DNA of 46,371 nt from Klebsiella pneumoniae (GCA_945867435.1 CAMBIK010000005.1:1-46371); one strand, 5' to 3'. Positions 32,527 to 40,551 are shown, counted from the first letter of the stretch. Numbers and translations: made by a program. The notes: a model not told the origin generated them from the letters alone.

Positions 32527-33234
32527 TCAGGCCGAGAAGAGGCGACTCCGCGGCAGTTCGGTCATCAGCACCCGGAGGTGATCGACCCCCACCGGCCAGC
32601 TCGACGCCTTGCGTTCGCCGCCGATTCTTTGCCCTTCCTTTGTCGGAACCTCGTCGATCCGCCAGCCGCGCTGCATGGCGCGAATGGTGATCTGGTATTC
32701 GATGGGGAAGCGCTTCACAGTAGTGTCCAGTTCGAGGAGCGCGCTGCGGCGCAGGGCGCGGAAACCGTTGATGGTGTCGTACACCCTGGGGCCGCGATGA
32801 AACAGGCGATTGGCGAGCTGCGACAACGTGTCGTTCACCCTGGCCCGAAGCTTGACCACCTCGCCATCTTCCTCGTTTTCCGCCCCGGGCCCGAAGCGGC
32901 GGGCGATCGCTACATCCGCGCCATCGAGGAGGCGGTCGTCCAGCCGAACGATGTCAGCCGGGTCCTCATTGCCATCGGGACTGAAAAACACGAGTCGCTC
33001 GCTGGATACCGCTTCGGCCGCACACCGGAACGCCACACCACGCCCACGAATCGGCTGCACGACCACGGGAATCCCCTTCTCCCGGAAGAATTCCTGCGTG
33101 CCGTCGGTGCTGCCGCCATCGAGCGCCACCACCTCACGGAATTCGGCGAGCGGGAGCTGCGCCCACAGCGCACGCAGCCCCTCAATTTCGTTGAGCGTAA
33201 GCAGGATGAGGGCGGAATCGCGCACAGCGGGCAT
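32527..33234 (-). CDS. Glycosyltransferase family 2 (DPM1-like)
   Basis: This 235-residue protein is a GT-A fold family 2 glycosyltransferase without transmembrane segments. LILLTLNEIEGL starts the nucleotide-binding part, VALDGGSTDGTQEFF is the usual DGSxDGT loop, FFSPDGNEDPADI contains the metal-binding acidic motif, and DTINGFRALRRSALLEL matches dolichol-phosphate-mannose-synthase-like members. Such enzymes add a hexose from a nucleotide sugar to a lipid or sugar acceptor. The stop of the SGNH gene upstream abuts this start, so the two are co-translated. The substrate is unknown. Confidence 0.88.
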   Translation of the reverse strand: MPAVRDSALILLTLNEIEGLRALWAQLPLAEFREVVALDGGSTDGTQEFFREKGIPVVVQPIRGRGVAFRCAAEAVSSERLVFFSPDGNEDPADIVRLDDRLLDGADVAIARRFGPGAENEEDGEVVKLRARVNDTLSQLANRLFHRGPRVYDTINGFRALRRSALLELDTTVKRFPIEYQITIRAMQRGWRIDEVPTKEGQRIGGERKASSWPVGVDHLRVLMTELPRSRLFSA

Positions 33235-34227
33235 CTACTTCACCAACCCATTCGAAAGGAGGAACTGCGCCATTCCCTGGGCGATGACCTCGTTGCCCGC
33301 TGGGTTCGCATGGCCGCGATCCTCGGGAAAGTACAAGGTCTCCGACGCGGCGCGGCGGGCCATGTCTGGCTGCGGATCGAACACCGGTACGTCGAGCTCC
33401 TTGCTGGCCGAGTGCAGGATGGCGCGGTGAGCTTCGGTGTAGCCGCTCACTTCCAACGGGTAGCCAAACAGCATGAAGCGCGCGCCCACCTGGGCCGCCC
33501 GGGCGGCGAACGCACGGATGTTCGCCACATATTCATCGAGGGGGATCCGCGCTTCCCCGCCGTGGCCCGACTCGCTCGCGGCCTTGCGGCGGAGATCGAC
33601 CTCGTTACGAATCCAGAGGTAGGACTTGAGGCGATGGAGCACCGTTTGCTTGAGGAAGTCCGCGTCCTGCATGAGCAACGCCTGGGTGTGATCGCTATAC
33701 TGAACCACGCGGGAGTCCTGTACAAGATACCCAAAAATCACCAAGTCAGGGGCGTACTTTGCCAGCGCCCTGTCCCACAGCCACAGACCCTGGAAGCTGC
33801 TGTAGCCGGGCTGGCCCGCGTTGATGACTTCGACCGGGTGGCCGCCCTCGGTGAGCAGAGATTCAAGGCGGGCGGGGTAGGACTCTGCGTCGTCGACACC
33901 CCAGCCGAACGTGGTCGAGCAGCCCAGCGTCATCACCCGGTAGGCGCCTGCGGCCTTGGCTTCCGCGTGAAGCGGTGCGCGCAGACCGTTGCTGTCCGTG
34001 CTCACCCGGAAGGTGCCCCCTCGCTCCTTGTGGGGGGTCGCTTCGAGGTTCAGGTTGGAGGGTTCCACCCACGTGACCGTGTTGTGGGTGAACACGGCGG
34101 CGGCCGGGATGCGCGGCCACCCGCTCCCCCAGAGATAAGCCTCAAACCCACCGAAGAATAGGATGAGCGGCAGCAGCGCGAACCAAAGCTTCCGACCCCA
34201 TGTCAACCGGCGCCGAGCGCGCGCCAC
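33235..34227 (-). CDS. Membrane-anchored SGNH/GDSL hydrolase
   Basis: This 330-residue protein starts at a GTG (34227) right after the upstream stop. A basic n-region (ARARRRLTWGRK) and one transmembrane helix (LWFALLPLILFFGGFEAYLWG) anchor it, with the catalytic part outside. The SGNH signature is visible: block I TLGCSTTFGWG (the Ser), INAGQPGYSSFQG (Gly block), YLVQDSRV, and the C-terminal DRGHANPAGN holding the Asp and His. Such enzymes are O-acetyl or acyl transferases or esterases acting on polysaccharide or lipid. Next to a GT2 gene it may modify the same glycan. The function is inferred from the fold. Confidence 0.86.
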   Translation of the reverse strand: MARARRRLTWGRKLWFALLPLILFFGGFEAYLWGSGWPRIPAAAVFTHNTVTWVEPSNLNLEATPHKERGGTFRVSTDSNGLRAPLHAEAKAAGAYRVMTLGCSTTFGWGVDDAESYPARLESLLTEGGHPVEVINAGQPGYSSFQGLWLWDRALAKYAPDLVIFGYLVQDSRVVQYSDHTQALLMQDADFLKQTVLHRLKSYLWIRNEVDLRRKAASESGHGGEARIPLDEYVANIRAFAARAAQVGARFMLFGYPLEVSGYTEAHRAILHSASKELDVPVFDPQPDMARRAASETLYFPEDRGHANPAGNEVIAQGMAQFLLSNGLVK

Positions 34228-35040
34228 CTACTCGGCCGGCTGCAGCGTGACGGCGACGCGGTCTTCCACGTTGGCCGACTTGAAATACTTGTTGTCGTAC
34301 CAGGTGGTGTCGTTGATCGACCAGCTCAGTTCCCCGTTGCTCGGGGCCACGAAAACCTTGTCCGCCCCGATCGCGAAGGTGATGGCGATCCCGTCGTCGC
34401 CTTGAAACTTACCGACGAGCATGCCGACGAAGCAGCCTTCGATGTTGCAGGGATACTCCGCACCGATCGCCTTCTGTTCCGGATCCCCCAAGACGTTGAT
34501 CCAGGGGCCGCCATCCACGATGCGGTACTTGTCGCTGACCGTGCCGGTGATGTGGGCCCGATCTCCCTTGCAAATCGTCGTGGGACGCTGCCAGGGCCTC
34601 CCCACGTCGAGGTAATCGAACAGGGTGTAGGTGAGCGGAACCAGGCATTCGCCGGCCGTGAGTTGACCGGACAGCACGCTGAGCCACCCCCGCCACGCCT
34701 CGACCGAGCCCCCCTTCAGGTACGCCTTGCACTGTTCCAGGTTCGCTGCGGCTACGGTCTCGATCAGCTGGGGACGCCCCAGGAGGGTGGTCTCCACATC
34801 GTCCACCACCCGTTCTTCGAACTTGACGTCGTCCTCTCGACTGCCCAGCCACTGAGTCTTCATCTCCTCAAGGGCGCGCTGCCGCGCCATCCGACGGTCG
34901 CCTTCCGGAAGCGTCGCAAAGTCGGCCGGAAAGAAGCAGTCGGCCTTCCAACCCGTTTCATGGCCCCACGCGTTCACGGGGGGCGGCACGACCTTGGGCT
35001 TCTTGGCGTCGGCATCGGCGATAAAGAGCATCCACAGCAT
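34228..35040 (-). CDS. Exported protein of unknown function
   Basis: This 270-residue protein begins at ATG 35040 with GGAG at 35046-35049 and a short hydrophobic start (MLWMLFIADADA) that could be a weak signal peptide. The middle is helical (RMARQRALEEMKTQWLG); the C-terminal half is beta-rich, with a pair of cysteines (PCNIEGCFVGMLVG) and a GDRAHITGTVSDKYRIVDGG stretch that resembles an OB or PilZ-like fold, which I cannot confirm. A run of nine G on the plus strand (C on the transcript) lies 10-18 bases before the start. It is the first gene of the SGNH-GT2-LRR operon; its stop abuts the SGNH start. Confidence 0.75.
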   Translation of the reverse strand: MLWMLFIADADAKKPKVVPPPVNAWGHETGWKADCFFPADFATLPEGDRRMARQRALEEMKTQWLGSREDDVKFEERVVDDVETTLLGRPQLIETVAAANLEQCKAYLKGGSVEAWRGWLSVLSGQLTAGECLVPLTYTLFDYLDVGRPWQRPTTICKGDRAHITGTVSDKYRIVDGGPWINVLGDPEQKAIGAEYPCNIEGCFVGMLVGKFQGDDGIAITFAIGADKVFVAPSNGELSWSINDTTWYDNKYFKSANVEDRVAVTLQPAE

Positions 35041-35049
35041 GCGAACTCC

Positions 35050-35058
35050 GGGGGGGGG
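35050..35058 (-). repeat. Nine-C homopolymer in the 5' leader
   Basis: A run of nine C on the transcribed strand sits 10-18 bases upstream of the start codon at 35040, just before the GGAG ribosome site. Slippage here could change leader spacing or folding. Such a function is only a hypothesis. Confidence 0.35.
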
Positions 35059-35096
35059 CAGCCTACCTAACCCCTCGCGAGCACGATGCGTTCCCC

Positions 35097-35343
35097 TCAA
35101 CGTGCTGGGAAGTCCGGGACGGGCTCGCCAAGCACCTTTGCTCGGGTGAGCGCGAGCGGAATCGATCCCGCCTGAAGGATCACGTCGTGAAAGTCACGCT
35201 CGTTGAAGTCCGCGCCCATCGCCGGCACCTGTGCCAAGACCCGGGCCGCGAGCTCCCGACGCTGGGGAACGTAGCTTTCCAGGGCGAGCAGGTTGTTGGC
35301 GACAGGGAGAGAAAGACAAGTGGCGGCTTGCGTATGGCGCCGT
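35097..35343 (-). pseudogene. Remnant of a DUF885-like gene (C-terminal end only)
   Basis: Read leftward in one frame from the end of the metallophosphoesterase gene to the TGA at 35097-35099, this stretch encodes about 80 codons with no start at their beginning. The end, FNERDFHDVILQAGSIPLAL, resembles the conserved C-terminal segment of DUF885 proteins (AFHDAVL...GALPL). SLPVANNLLALESYVPQRRE precedes it. The about 500 upstream residues of a normal DUF885 protein are missing, so I read it as a decayed remnant left after deletion. An alternative is a real short gene with a non-standard start. Confidence 0.45.
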
Positions 35344-36213
35344 CTACCCCGGCTCGAGCCTCAAGACCGCGATCTCGGGGCGGCAGGACAGCCGCACGGG
35401 GGCAACGGACCAGCCGAGCCCCCGGCTGACGAAGAGGTGGCAGTCCCCGCGAGAGTACCACCCAGCCGGATAGGCGCCGCTGCCACGAGGAAGGAACAGG
35501 CTGCCAAGCTTGGATAAGCGCACCTGCCCGCCGTGGGTGTGCCCCGCCAACACCAGCGGCACGCCGGGCCTGGCGATCGCATCGAACAACGCTGGGGAGT
35601 GCGTGAGCACCAGCGTGGGCCGGGCGAGGTCGACCCCGGCGAACGCTCGATCGAGGTCGGGTGACCCCGCGAGGGCGTCGTCGGTGCCCACCAGTTGGAG
35701 GGGGCCGAGGTTCACCGATTCGTCCAACAGCAGCGGAATTCGGTGGCGCGAAAGAACATAGCGCCAGGTAACGGGCGGTGCCTGGGCCCAGTACTCCCAG
35801 TTCCCCATGATGGCGTGGCAGCCGAGACGGGCCGGAGGAATCGCCGCCAGGAACCGGTCCGCCGCCTCGCGGCTCCACCCGCGCGTGACCACATCGCCCG
35901 TCAGCACCACCAGATCAGCCTCGATGCGGGAGATTCGCTCACAGAGACTGTCCAACGCCGCGTCGGCTTGACGAATATGCACATCGGTCAGTTGGAGGAC
36001 CCGGAGCGGCTCCCGCAGCCCTGGAATCGCCGCCCCGTGCTCGACCGTTTCCCAGGCCACCAACTGATTGAAGCGACTGGCCGTGGAATCGACGACCCGA
36101 GTACCCAAGGGTGCCGCGGCGGCGGGCACTCGACTGGCGGCGGGGAAGGTGGCCCCCCTTCGAACTCCGCGGGTGATCCCTCGCAGATACCGTAGGGCGG
36201 TGGCTGGATTCAC
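35344..36213 (-). CDS. YkuE-type metallophosphoesterase with GNW motif
   Basis: This 289-residue protein belongs to the calcineurin-like metallophosphoesterases related to YkuE/LpxH-like enzymes. Visible motifs are LTDVHI (block I), LTGDVVTRGWS (block II), MGNWEYWA (block III), LTHSPALFD (block IV) and AGHTHGGQVRL (block V). In block III the family usually has GNHE/D with a His acting in catalysis or metal binding; here it is Trp. A basic N terminus precedes the domain; no signal peptide is obvious. The GTG start at 36213 follows the unknown gene by three bases. Substrates in this family include phospholipid-like or sugar phosphates; none is indicated here. Confidence 0.86.
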   Translation of the reverse strand: MNPATALRYLRGITRGVRRGATFPAASRVPAAAAPLGTRVVDSTASRFNQLVAWETVEHGAAIPGLREPLRVLQLTDVHIRQADAALDSLCERISRIEADLVVLTGDVVTRGWSREAADRFLAAIPPARLGCHAIMGNWEYWAQAPPVTWRYVLSRHRIPLLLDESVNLGPLQLVGTDDALAGSPDLDRAFAGVDLARPTLVLTHSPALFDAIARPGVPLVLAGHTHGGQVRLSKLGSLFLPRGSGAYPAGWYSRGDCHLFVSRGLGWSVAPVRLSCRPEIAVLRLEPG

Positions 36214-36216
36214 CCG

Positions 36217-36924
36217 CTACTCGAAGCGGAAGCTCGTTTGCGTGGCGAAGACGTGGGTCTCCACGCCCGACCCCTGCAAACGGTCGCGCCAGGGCGTGAT
36301 CAGCTCGGTCGGCAGGCCCATCTCGCGACGTTCGCCGTTGAGCACATCGCTCAACAACACGCGATTGGGCCCGAAGCGAGGAAGAAGCTGGAACACGGCG
36401 GCCCCTTCCGCCCAGGGAATGCCGCAAACGGTCCACTCCGCGTTCCCAAATCGGGCCGCCGCTCGCGCCACCCAGGCTTCGTCTGCCCTCGCGTGGAGGG
36501 AGAGATCCAGGTGGAGGAGCCGGGCGCCATCAGGAAAGGTGATTTCCACGATCCAGGGCTCGCCGCCCGGGCCACGCGCCTGCTCGGTCAGGCGACGCAG
36601 CGTGGCACGAGGCCGCGAGGCCGCGACGCCCGCCTGAACCAGCTGATCGCGCACCCCGATGTGGGGGGCGGCCGGGGCGTAGAGGCAGCCATCGAACTTC
36701 ACGCCGTCGATGGTGCGCGGCGGCGGACCGCCGTCGAGGGTGCCGTGCTTGCCGAGGTAGTCGATGACCGGGTCGGACGCGACCACCGTGAGCGTGCGCC
36801 CCTTTTTCAAGGCCGCCACGGTGCCGCGCAGGCGGGTGGGGGCCGGGCCGGTAAGCACCACGATGTCACCTTCGTCCGGCTCGGCGACTGGGTCGAACAC
36901 AATCGTGCGACCCCGGCGTTCCAT
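36217..36924 (-). CDS. Protein of unknown function, possibly a decayed metallo-beta-lactamase fold
   Basis: From the ATG at 36924 the protein has 235 residues. An open frame continues about 20 codons upstream (36925-36985), encoding VEYDYPYRLKLIHGDFAEIR, without an ATG, GTG or TTG, and it reads like genuine protein. The layout ERRGRTIVFDPV...DIVVLTGPAPTRL with a later TLTVVASDPVIDYLGKHG looks like the first strands of a metallo-beta-lactamase-like fold, but the metal His motif (HxHxDH) is missing. No function can be given. It lies 65 bp from rocD and 3 bp from the metallophosphoesterase, in one operon with them. Confidence 0.65.
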   Translation of the reverse strand: MERRGRTIVFDPVAEPDEGDIVVLTGPAPTRLRGTVAALKKGRTLTVVASDPVIDYLGKHGTLDGGPPPRTIDGVKFDGCLYAPAAPHIGVRDQLVQAGVAASRPRATLRRLTEQARGPGGEPWIVEITFPDGARLLHLDLSLHARADEAWVARAAARFGNAEWTVCGIPWAEGAAVFQLLPRFGPNRVLLSDVLNGERREMGLPTELITPWRDRLQGSGVETHVFATQTSFRFE

Positions 36925-36989
36925 GCGAATTTCCGCGAAGTCTCCGTGGATGAGCTTCAGCCGGTAGGGGTAGTCATATTCGACGCGGG

Positions 36990-38162
36990 CTATGGCATCA
37001 CCTCGGCAATCACGCTCATAGCCGACTCCAGCGTGGCTCGGTCAATGACTAGCGGCGGTGCGAAGCGGACCACAGTTCCGTGGGTGTCCTTGGCGAGGAT
37101 CCCGCGCTCCATCAGGGCCACGCACACCGGGCGAGCGGCGCCGGGCAACTCCACCCCAATGAGGAGCCCACGCCCGCGCACGGCTACGGGGGTGTTGAGC
37201 GACCGGAGACGGTCCATGAACCAAGTCCCCAGTTCATCCGCCCGCTCCGCCAGTTTTTCATCCACAAGGACATCGAGGGCGGCGAGCCCGATGGCTGCGG
37301 CAAGCGGATTGCCCCCGAACGTGGAACCGTGATCACCGGGCGAAAACACGCCCATCACCTCGTCGTCAGCGCAGAAGGCGCTCACCGGGTACAGCCCGCC
37401 ACCCAACGCCTTGCCGACACAGATGGCGTCGGGGCGGATGCCCTCGTGGTCGAACGCCCACGTGCGGCCGGTGCGGCACAGTCCCGTCTGGATCTCGTCG
37501 AGGATGAGGAGCACGCGGTGGCGGGTACACAGCTCGCGCACCCGGGCGAGGTAGCCGGCCGGCGGCACGATCACGCCGCCCTCGCCCTGGATGGGCTCAA
37601 GCAGCACAGCGGCCGTGCGAGGCGTGATCGCGGCTTCCAGCGCGGCGATATCGCCGTAGGGCACGATTCCGAAGCCCGGCGTGAACGGTCCGAAGCCGGA
37701 GCGGTACTGCGTTTCGGTGGAGAAGCCAACGATGGTGGTGGTGCGACCGTGGAAGTTCCCCTCGGCCACCAGGATCTCCGCGGCGCCGGCCGGAACGCCC
37801 TTCACGAACTGCGCCCACTTGCGCGCCGCCTTCAGCGCCGTTTCCACGGCCTCCGCCCCGGTGTTCATGGGCAAAACGCGGTCGAACCCACTGAGATCGG
37901 CCAGACGCTTGAGGAACGGCCCCAGCCGATCGTTATGGAACGCGCGGCTGGTGAGGGCGACGCGACCGAGCTGAGCCTGGGCGGCCGCCACGATGCGCGG
38001 GTGCAGATGGCCCTGGTTGACCGCCGAATAGGCAGAGAGCATGTCCAGGTAGCGGGTGCCCGAGGCGTCCCAGACGAAGGCACCTTCGCCGCGGACCAAG
38101 GTCACCGGCAGAGGATGGTAGTTGGTCGCGCCGTAGCGGTCGGCGAGGTCGACGGCATTCAT
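36990..38162 (-). CDS. rocD: Ornithine aminotransferase
   Basis: This 390-residue class-III PLP aminotransferase matches ornithine--oxo-acid aminotransferase (RocD), which converts ornithine and 2-oxoglutarate to glutamate-5-semialdehyde. Signs are SAYSAVNQGHLHPRIV, the MNTGAEAVETALKAARKW glycine loop, LILDEIQTGLCRTG with Asp222, the PLP-binding Lys251 in CVGKALGGGLYPVSAF, and GDHGSTFGGNPLAAA. The full length and the NTGAEAVE motif favour ornithine over acetylornithine aminotransferase. Arginine/ornithine catabolism or proline synthesis is its pathway. Its stop is 65 bp before the next gene's start; htpX is 35 bp upstream. Confidence 0.92.
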   Translation of the reverse strand: MNAVDLADRYGATNYHPLPVTLVRGEGAFVWDASGTRYLDMLSAYSAVNQGHLHPRIVAAAQAQLGRVALTSRAFHNDRLGPFLKRLADLSGFDRVLPMNTGAEAVETALKAARKWAQFVKGVPAGAAEILVAEGNFHGRTTTIVGFSTETQYRSGFGPFTPGFGIVPYGDIAALEAAITPRTAAVLLEPIQGEGGVIVPPAGYLARVRELCTRHRVLLILDEIQTGLCRTGRTWAFDHEGIRPDAICVGKALGGGLYPVSAFCADDEVMGVFSPGDHGSTFGGNPLAAAIGLAALDVLVDEKLAERADELGTWFMDRLRSLNTPVAVRGRGLLIGVELPGAARPVCVALMERGILAKDTHGTVVRFAPPLVIDRATLESAMSVIAEVMP

Positions 38163-38197
38163 GGCGCGTGGCTAACTGCAAACCGCCCGAGTTGCGG

Positions 38198-39061
38198 CTA
38201 CGCGCGCCCCAGCCCCTGCATCTCTGCCGTGACCCGCTCAAGGCGTTCGATGCGCTGTTCGGTGGTGGGATGGGTGCGGAACAAGGACAGAAACCCGCCG
38301 CCGCGCAGCGGATTGACGATGTAGAGGTGCGCCGCAGTCGGGTTCACGTCGGCCGGAATGTTGGATGCACCTTGCTCAAGCCGCGACAGAGCGCGGGCAA
38401 GCGGGCGGCCGTCGCGAAGCAGGCGCGCAGCGTACTCGTCCGCCACGAACTCCCGCGACCGACTGATCGCGAGCTGAATGAGAGTGGCGGTGATCGGGGC
38501 CAGGATGATCATCGCCAGCCCCCCCATGCCGCCGCCTTCACGCTCGCCGCGCCGCCCCCCGAAGATCATGGACCACTGGGCGATGTTCGCGAGCATCGCG
38601 ATTGTGCTTGCGATGGTCGCCGCCACGGCCATGATGAGCGTGTCGCGGTTGGCGATATGCGCCAGTTCGTGAGCGATCACGCCACGAAGCTCCTCCGGCG
38701 GCATCGAACGCAGCAGCCCCTCGGTCACGGCCACAACGGCGTTTTCCGGAGATCGGCCGGTCGCAAACGCGTTGGGTTGCGCCTGCGGCACCACATAGAC
38801 ACGCGGCATCGGCAGGCGGGCGAGGGCGGCCAACTCGGCCACCATGGCGTAAAGCTTGGGCTCCTCGGCGGGCCCCACGGGGCGGGCGCGGCTCATCATC
38901 AGCACGATGCGGTCGCTGAACCACCCCGATGCCATGTTCATCACCAGCGTGATGGCGAAGGCGACCATCATGCCACGGGGGCCGCCGAGCCTGGCACCCG
39001 CGAAGATCAGGATGGCACTCATGAGTGCGAGAAGCGCGCCAGCCTTGAGGTAGTTCCACAT
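38198..39061 (-). CDS. htpX: Heat-shock metalloprotease HtpX (M48)
   Basis: HtpX is an inner-membrane zinc endopeptidase that degrades misfolded membrane proteins. This 287-residue protein is of family length. The first two hydrophobic segments are LLALMSAILIFAG and MMVAFAITLVMNMA; PQAQPNAFATGRSPENAVVA is the conserved lead into the catalytic part, the metal motif is HELAH at residues 131-135, two more membrane segments follow (AVAATIASTIAMLANIAQW, MIILAPITATLIQLAI), and the third ligand is the Glu of REFVADEYAA. The ATG at 39061 is supported by the family start MWNYLK. The nearest upstream unit is the tRNA-Val gene. Confidence 0.95.
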   Translation of the reverse strand: MWNYLKAGALLALMSAILIFAGARLGGPRGMMVAFAITLVMNMASGWFSDRIVLMMSRARPVGPAEEPKLYAMVAELAALARLPMPRVYVVPQAQPNAFATGRSPENAVVAVTEGLLRSMPPEELRGVIAHELAHIANRDTLIMAVAATIASTIAMLANIAQWSMIFGGRRGEREGGGMGGLAMIILAPITATLIQLAISRSREFVADEYAARLLRDGRPLARALSRLEQGASNIPADVNPTAAHLYIVNPLRGGGFLSLFRTHPTTEQRIERLERVTAEMQGLGRA

Positions 39062-39204
39062 GATCAGGGACTACGCACGCGCCCGAAGGGCGTCAAGAGG
39101 GCGACGTTTCAGCCATACCCCTGAACCATACCGCGAGGAATGCTCCTGGCACCCGACCCAGGGATATCGACGAGGTCGCGCCCTCGAATTCCACGCCGTA
39201 AAAG

Positions 39205-39246
39205 CGAAACGCCCGCCCCCGCGACCTGCGAAGACGGGCGGTTTCG
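39205..39246 (-). terminator. Terminator-like hairpin after tRNA-Val
   Basis: An inverted repeat pairs CGAAACGCCCG at 39205-39215 with CGGGCGGTTTCG at 39235-39246 with one bulge and a 19-base loop. On the minus strand the hairpin is followed by TCGCTTTTACGG, a short T-run. It lies immediately 3' of the tRNA on its strand and 144 bp before htpX, so it could end the tRNA transcript. Confidence 0.6.
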
Positions 39247-39249
39247 GTA

Positions 39250-39324
39250 TGGTGGGTGTGGCAGGATTTGAACCTGCGACTCCTACCGTGTGAAGGTAGT
39301 ACTCTGCCGCTGAGTTACACACCC
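39250..39324 (-). tRNA. tRNA-Val (anticodon CAC)
   Basis: The minus strand folds into a cloverleaf. The acceptor stem is GGGTGTG with CACACCC, the D stem ACTC/GAGT, the anticodon stem CTACC/GGTAG with loop TTCACAC, a five-base variable loop and the T stem GCAGG/CCTGC with loop TTCAAAT. The anticodon at loop positions 34-36 is CAC, which reads the valine codon GUG. The 3' CCA (39250-39252) is encoded in the DNA, so the gene is 75 bases long. Confidence 0.96.
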
Positions 39325-39408
39325 GTGACGCCGAGCCGCGTATGCGGTCCATGCGAATGCGTCAAGCACCAGCCGCACACCCCGGCACGGGTGGGGCCCG
39401 CCCAGCTG

Positions 39409-39549
39409 CTACTTCTTCTTCTGGGCTTTCGACTTCACGTTGGGCGCGGAACGAAAGCCGGGACGCGCAGGGGCGTCGGTCGGCTTGCTCATGATCGAAG
39501 GTGGAGCGATCTGGGTGGGCGGGGCGGCGGGCTTGGGCGCTTCGGACAT
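39409..39549 (-). CDS. 46-residue basic small protein
   Basis: A short gene from ATG 39549 to the TAG at 39409-39411 encodes 46 residues. The N-terminal half is Pro/Ala-rich (MSEAPKPAAPPTQIAPPS), then SKPTDAPARPGFRSAPN, and it ends with VKSKAQKKK. The composition is disordered and basic at the end, which fits a nucleic-acid-associated or ribosome-associated peptide, but nothing more can be said. A preceding ORF ends nine bases upstream. High GC at third positions supports real coding. Confidence 0.6.
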   Translation of the reverse strand: MSEAPKPAAPPTQIAPPSIMSKPTDAPARPGFRSAPNVKSKAQKKK

Positions 39550-39558
39550 ACCAGCGCG

Positions 39559-39816
39559 CTAACCCAGCGACCCCTCTTTCGCCTCCTCGCGGAAGTCGAA
39601 GTAACCCTCCTTCGTCGGCCGTCCCGATGTCGGCGCAACCGAGGCTGTCAGAGTCGTGCGACCGGCGCAGACACCTTCGCAGCGTGACCTCGTCGAGCAT
39701 CCATTGTTGATGGGCGAAGGATGGGAGGATCCCGACTGCACGGGCGATGGCTGCATCCGGTGGGAGTCACGCGAAACTGCCGCGACCTGGGGAGAGTAGC
39801 GACCGCTCACCGTCAA
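39559..39816 (-). CDS. Possible small protein or gene remnant
   Basis: An 85-codon frame ends GRPTKEGYFDFREEAKEGSL plus Gly, which looks like protein with third-position GC, nine bases before the 46-residue gene. The upstream 50 residues look random, and competing short frames exist on both strands (for example one ending DGCIRWESRETAATWGE on the plus strand). It may be a decayed gene or a small real one. I do not assign a function. Confidence 0.25.
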   Translation of the reverse strand: MTVSGRYSPQVAAVSRDSHRMQPSPVQSGSSHPSPINNGCSTRSRCEGVCAGRTTLTASVAPTSGRPTKEGYFDFREEAKEGSLG

Positions 39817-40475
39817 TAGTAGAAGTAGTAATACATCTTAGCGTTGCCACCCGTGGTGGCGTACCGTCGGAAGTCGGCCGCGTACTTGTCGCCCGTCACG
39901 CCCACGACGCCCATGGTGGGGATGTCATATCCGTAGAAATACCAGCCTCGGTAGCCCGCGCCGTCGATGTGCGCCCAAATGACATTTTCGAGCGGATAGT
40001 CCGTGGTGCCATAGGTGTAAACGTACGCCTCGGTCCAGCCGAATCCATTGAGGGTGCTGCCAAAGGGAAAGTCCCAGTACTCGGTATTGTCGAAGGCGGT
40101 GGGCCCGATGAAGTCATCGCAGCGCGAGCCGGAGGTCGCCCCGCCCGTGACCCGCACGGAGAACGACCACGCGCATTCGGGACAGCCCTGAGGCCCGATG
40201 CCAGTGCCTGCGTACTGGGCCTCGATATCGCAGACGTACTGTGAATCATCCAGTGTCATCGCCCCATAGCCACGCGACGCGGAAAAGGACTCGGAAGCCG
40301 GGTTGTAGGCCACCGAACCATGCCACATCACAAACGCCGTGCCCGTGTCGGAGCTGCCGGGCTCGCGCGGGGGCGGGGCCGAGCCCCCCCCGCCGAGCAC
40401 GCGGCTACCCGAATCCTCGACCGCCGTGCCGCAGCCCGCCACCAGACACAGGACGACCTGTCGCCGAACCCACAT
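39813..40475 (-). CDS. Lipoprotein of unknown function
   Basis: This 220-residue lipoprotein starts at ATG 40475 with MWVRRQVVLCLVAGC (lipobox VAGC, Cys15). A Gly/Pro-rich linker (GGGGSAPPPREPGSSD) follows. The mature part is beta-rich and aromatic, with cysteines at YVCDIEA, PQGCPECAW and SRCDDF (probable disulfides) and an extremely Tyr-rich end (KMYYYFYY). I recognise no domain. It is divergent from the pirin gene (76 bp). Extended in-frame codons upstream (to 40601) are not family-like and precede the signal, so I reject that start. Confidence 0.78.
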   Translation of the reverse strand: MWVRRQVVLCLVAGCGTAVEDSGSRVLGGGGSAPPPREPGSSDTGTAFVMWHGSVAYNPASESFSASRGYGAMTLDDSQYVCDIEAQYAGTGIGPQGCPECAWSFSVRVTGGATSGSRCDDFIGPTAFDNTEYWDFPFGSTLNGFGWTEAYVYTYGTTDYPLENVIWAHIDGAGYRGWYFYGYDIPTMGVVGVTGDKYAADFRRYATTGGNAKMYYYFYY

Positions 40476-40551
40476 CCCCACAGGGTACACAGAATCCAGA
40501 CAGCGCGCACCCCACTCCGCGGCAAGGTTAGAAAACGGGTGAGGAGCAGCG

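Noticed and set aside
32344-34161. 605-codon plus-strand frame
   Set aside because: It is antisense to the LRR lipoprotein, GT2 and SGNH genes; no domain is seen.
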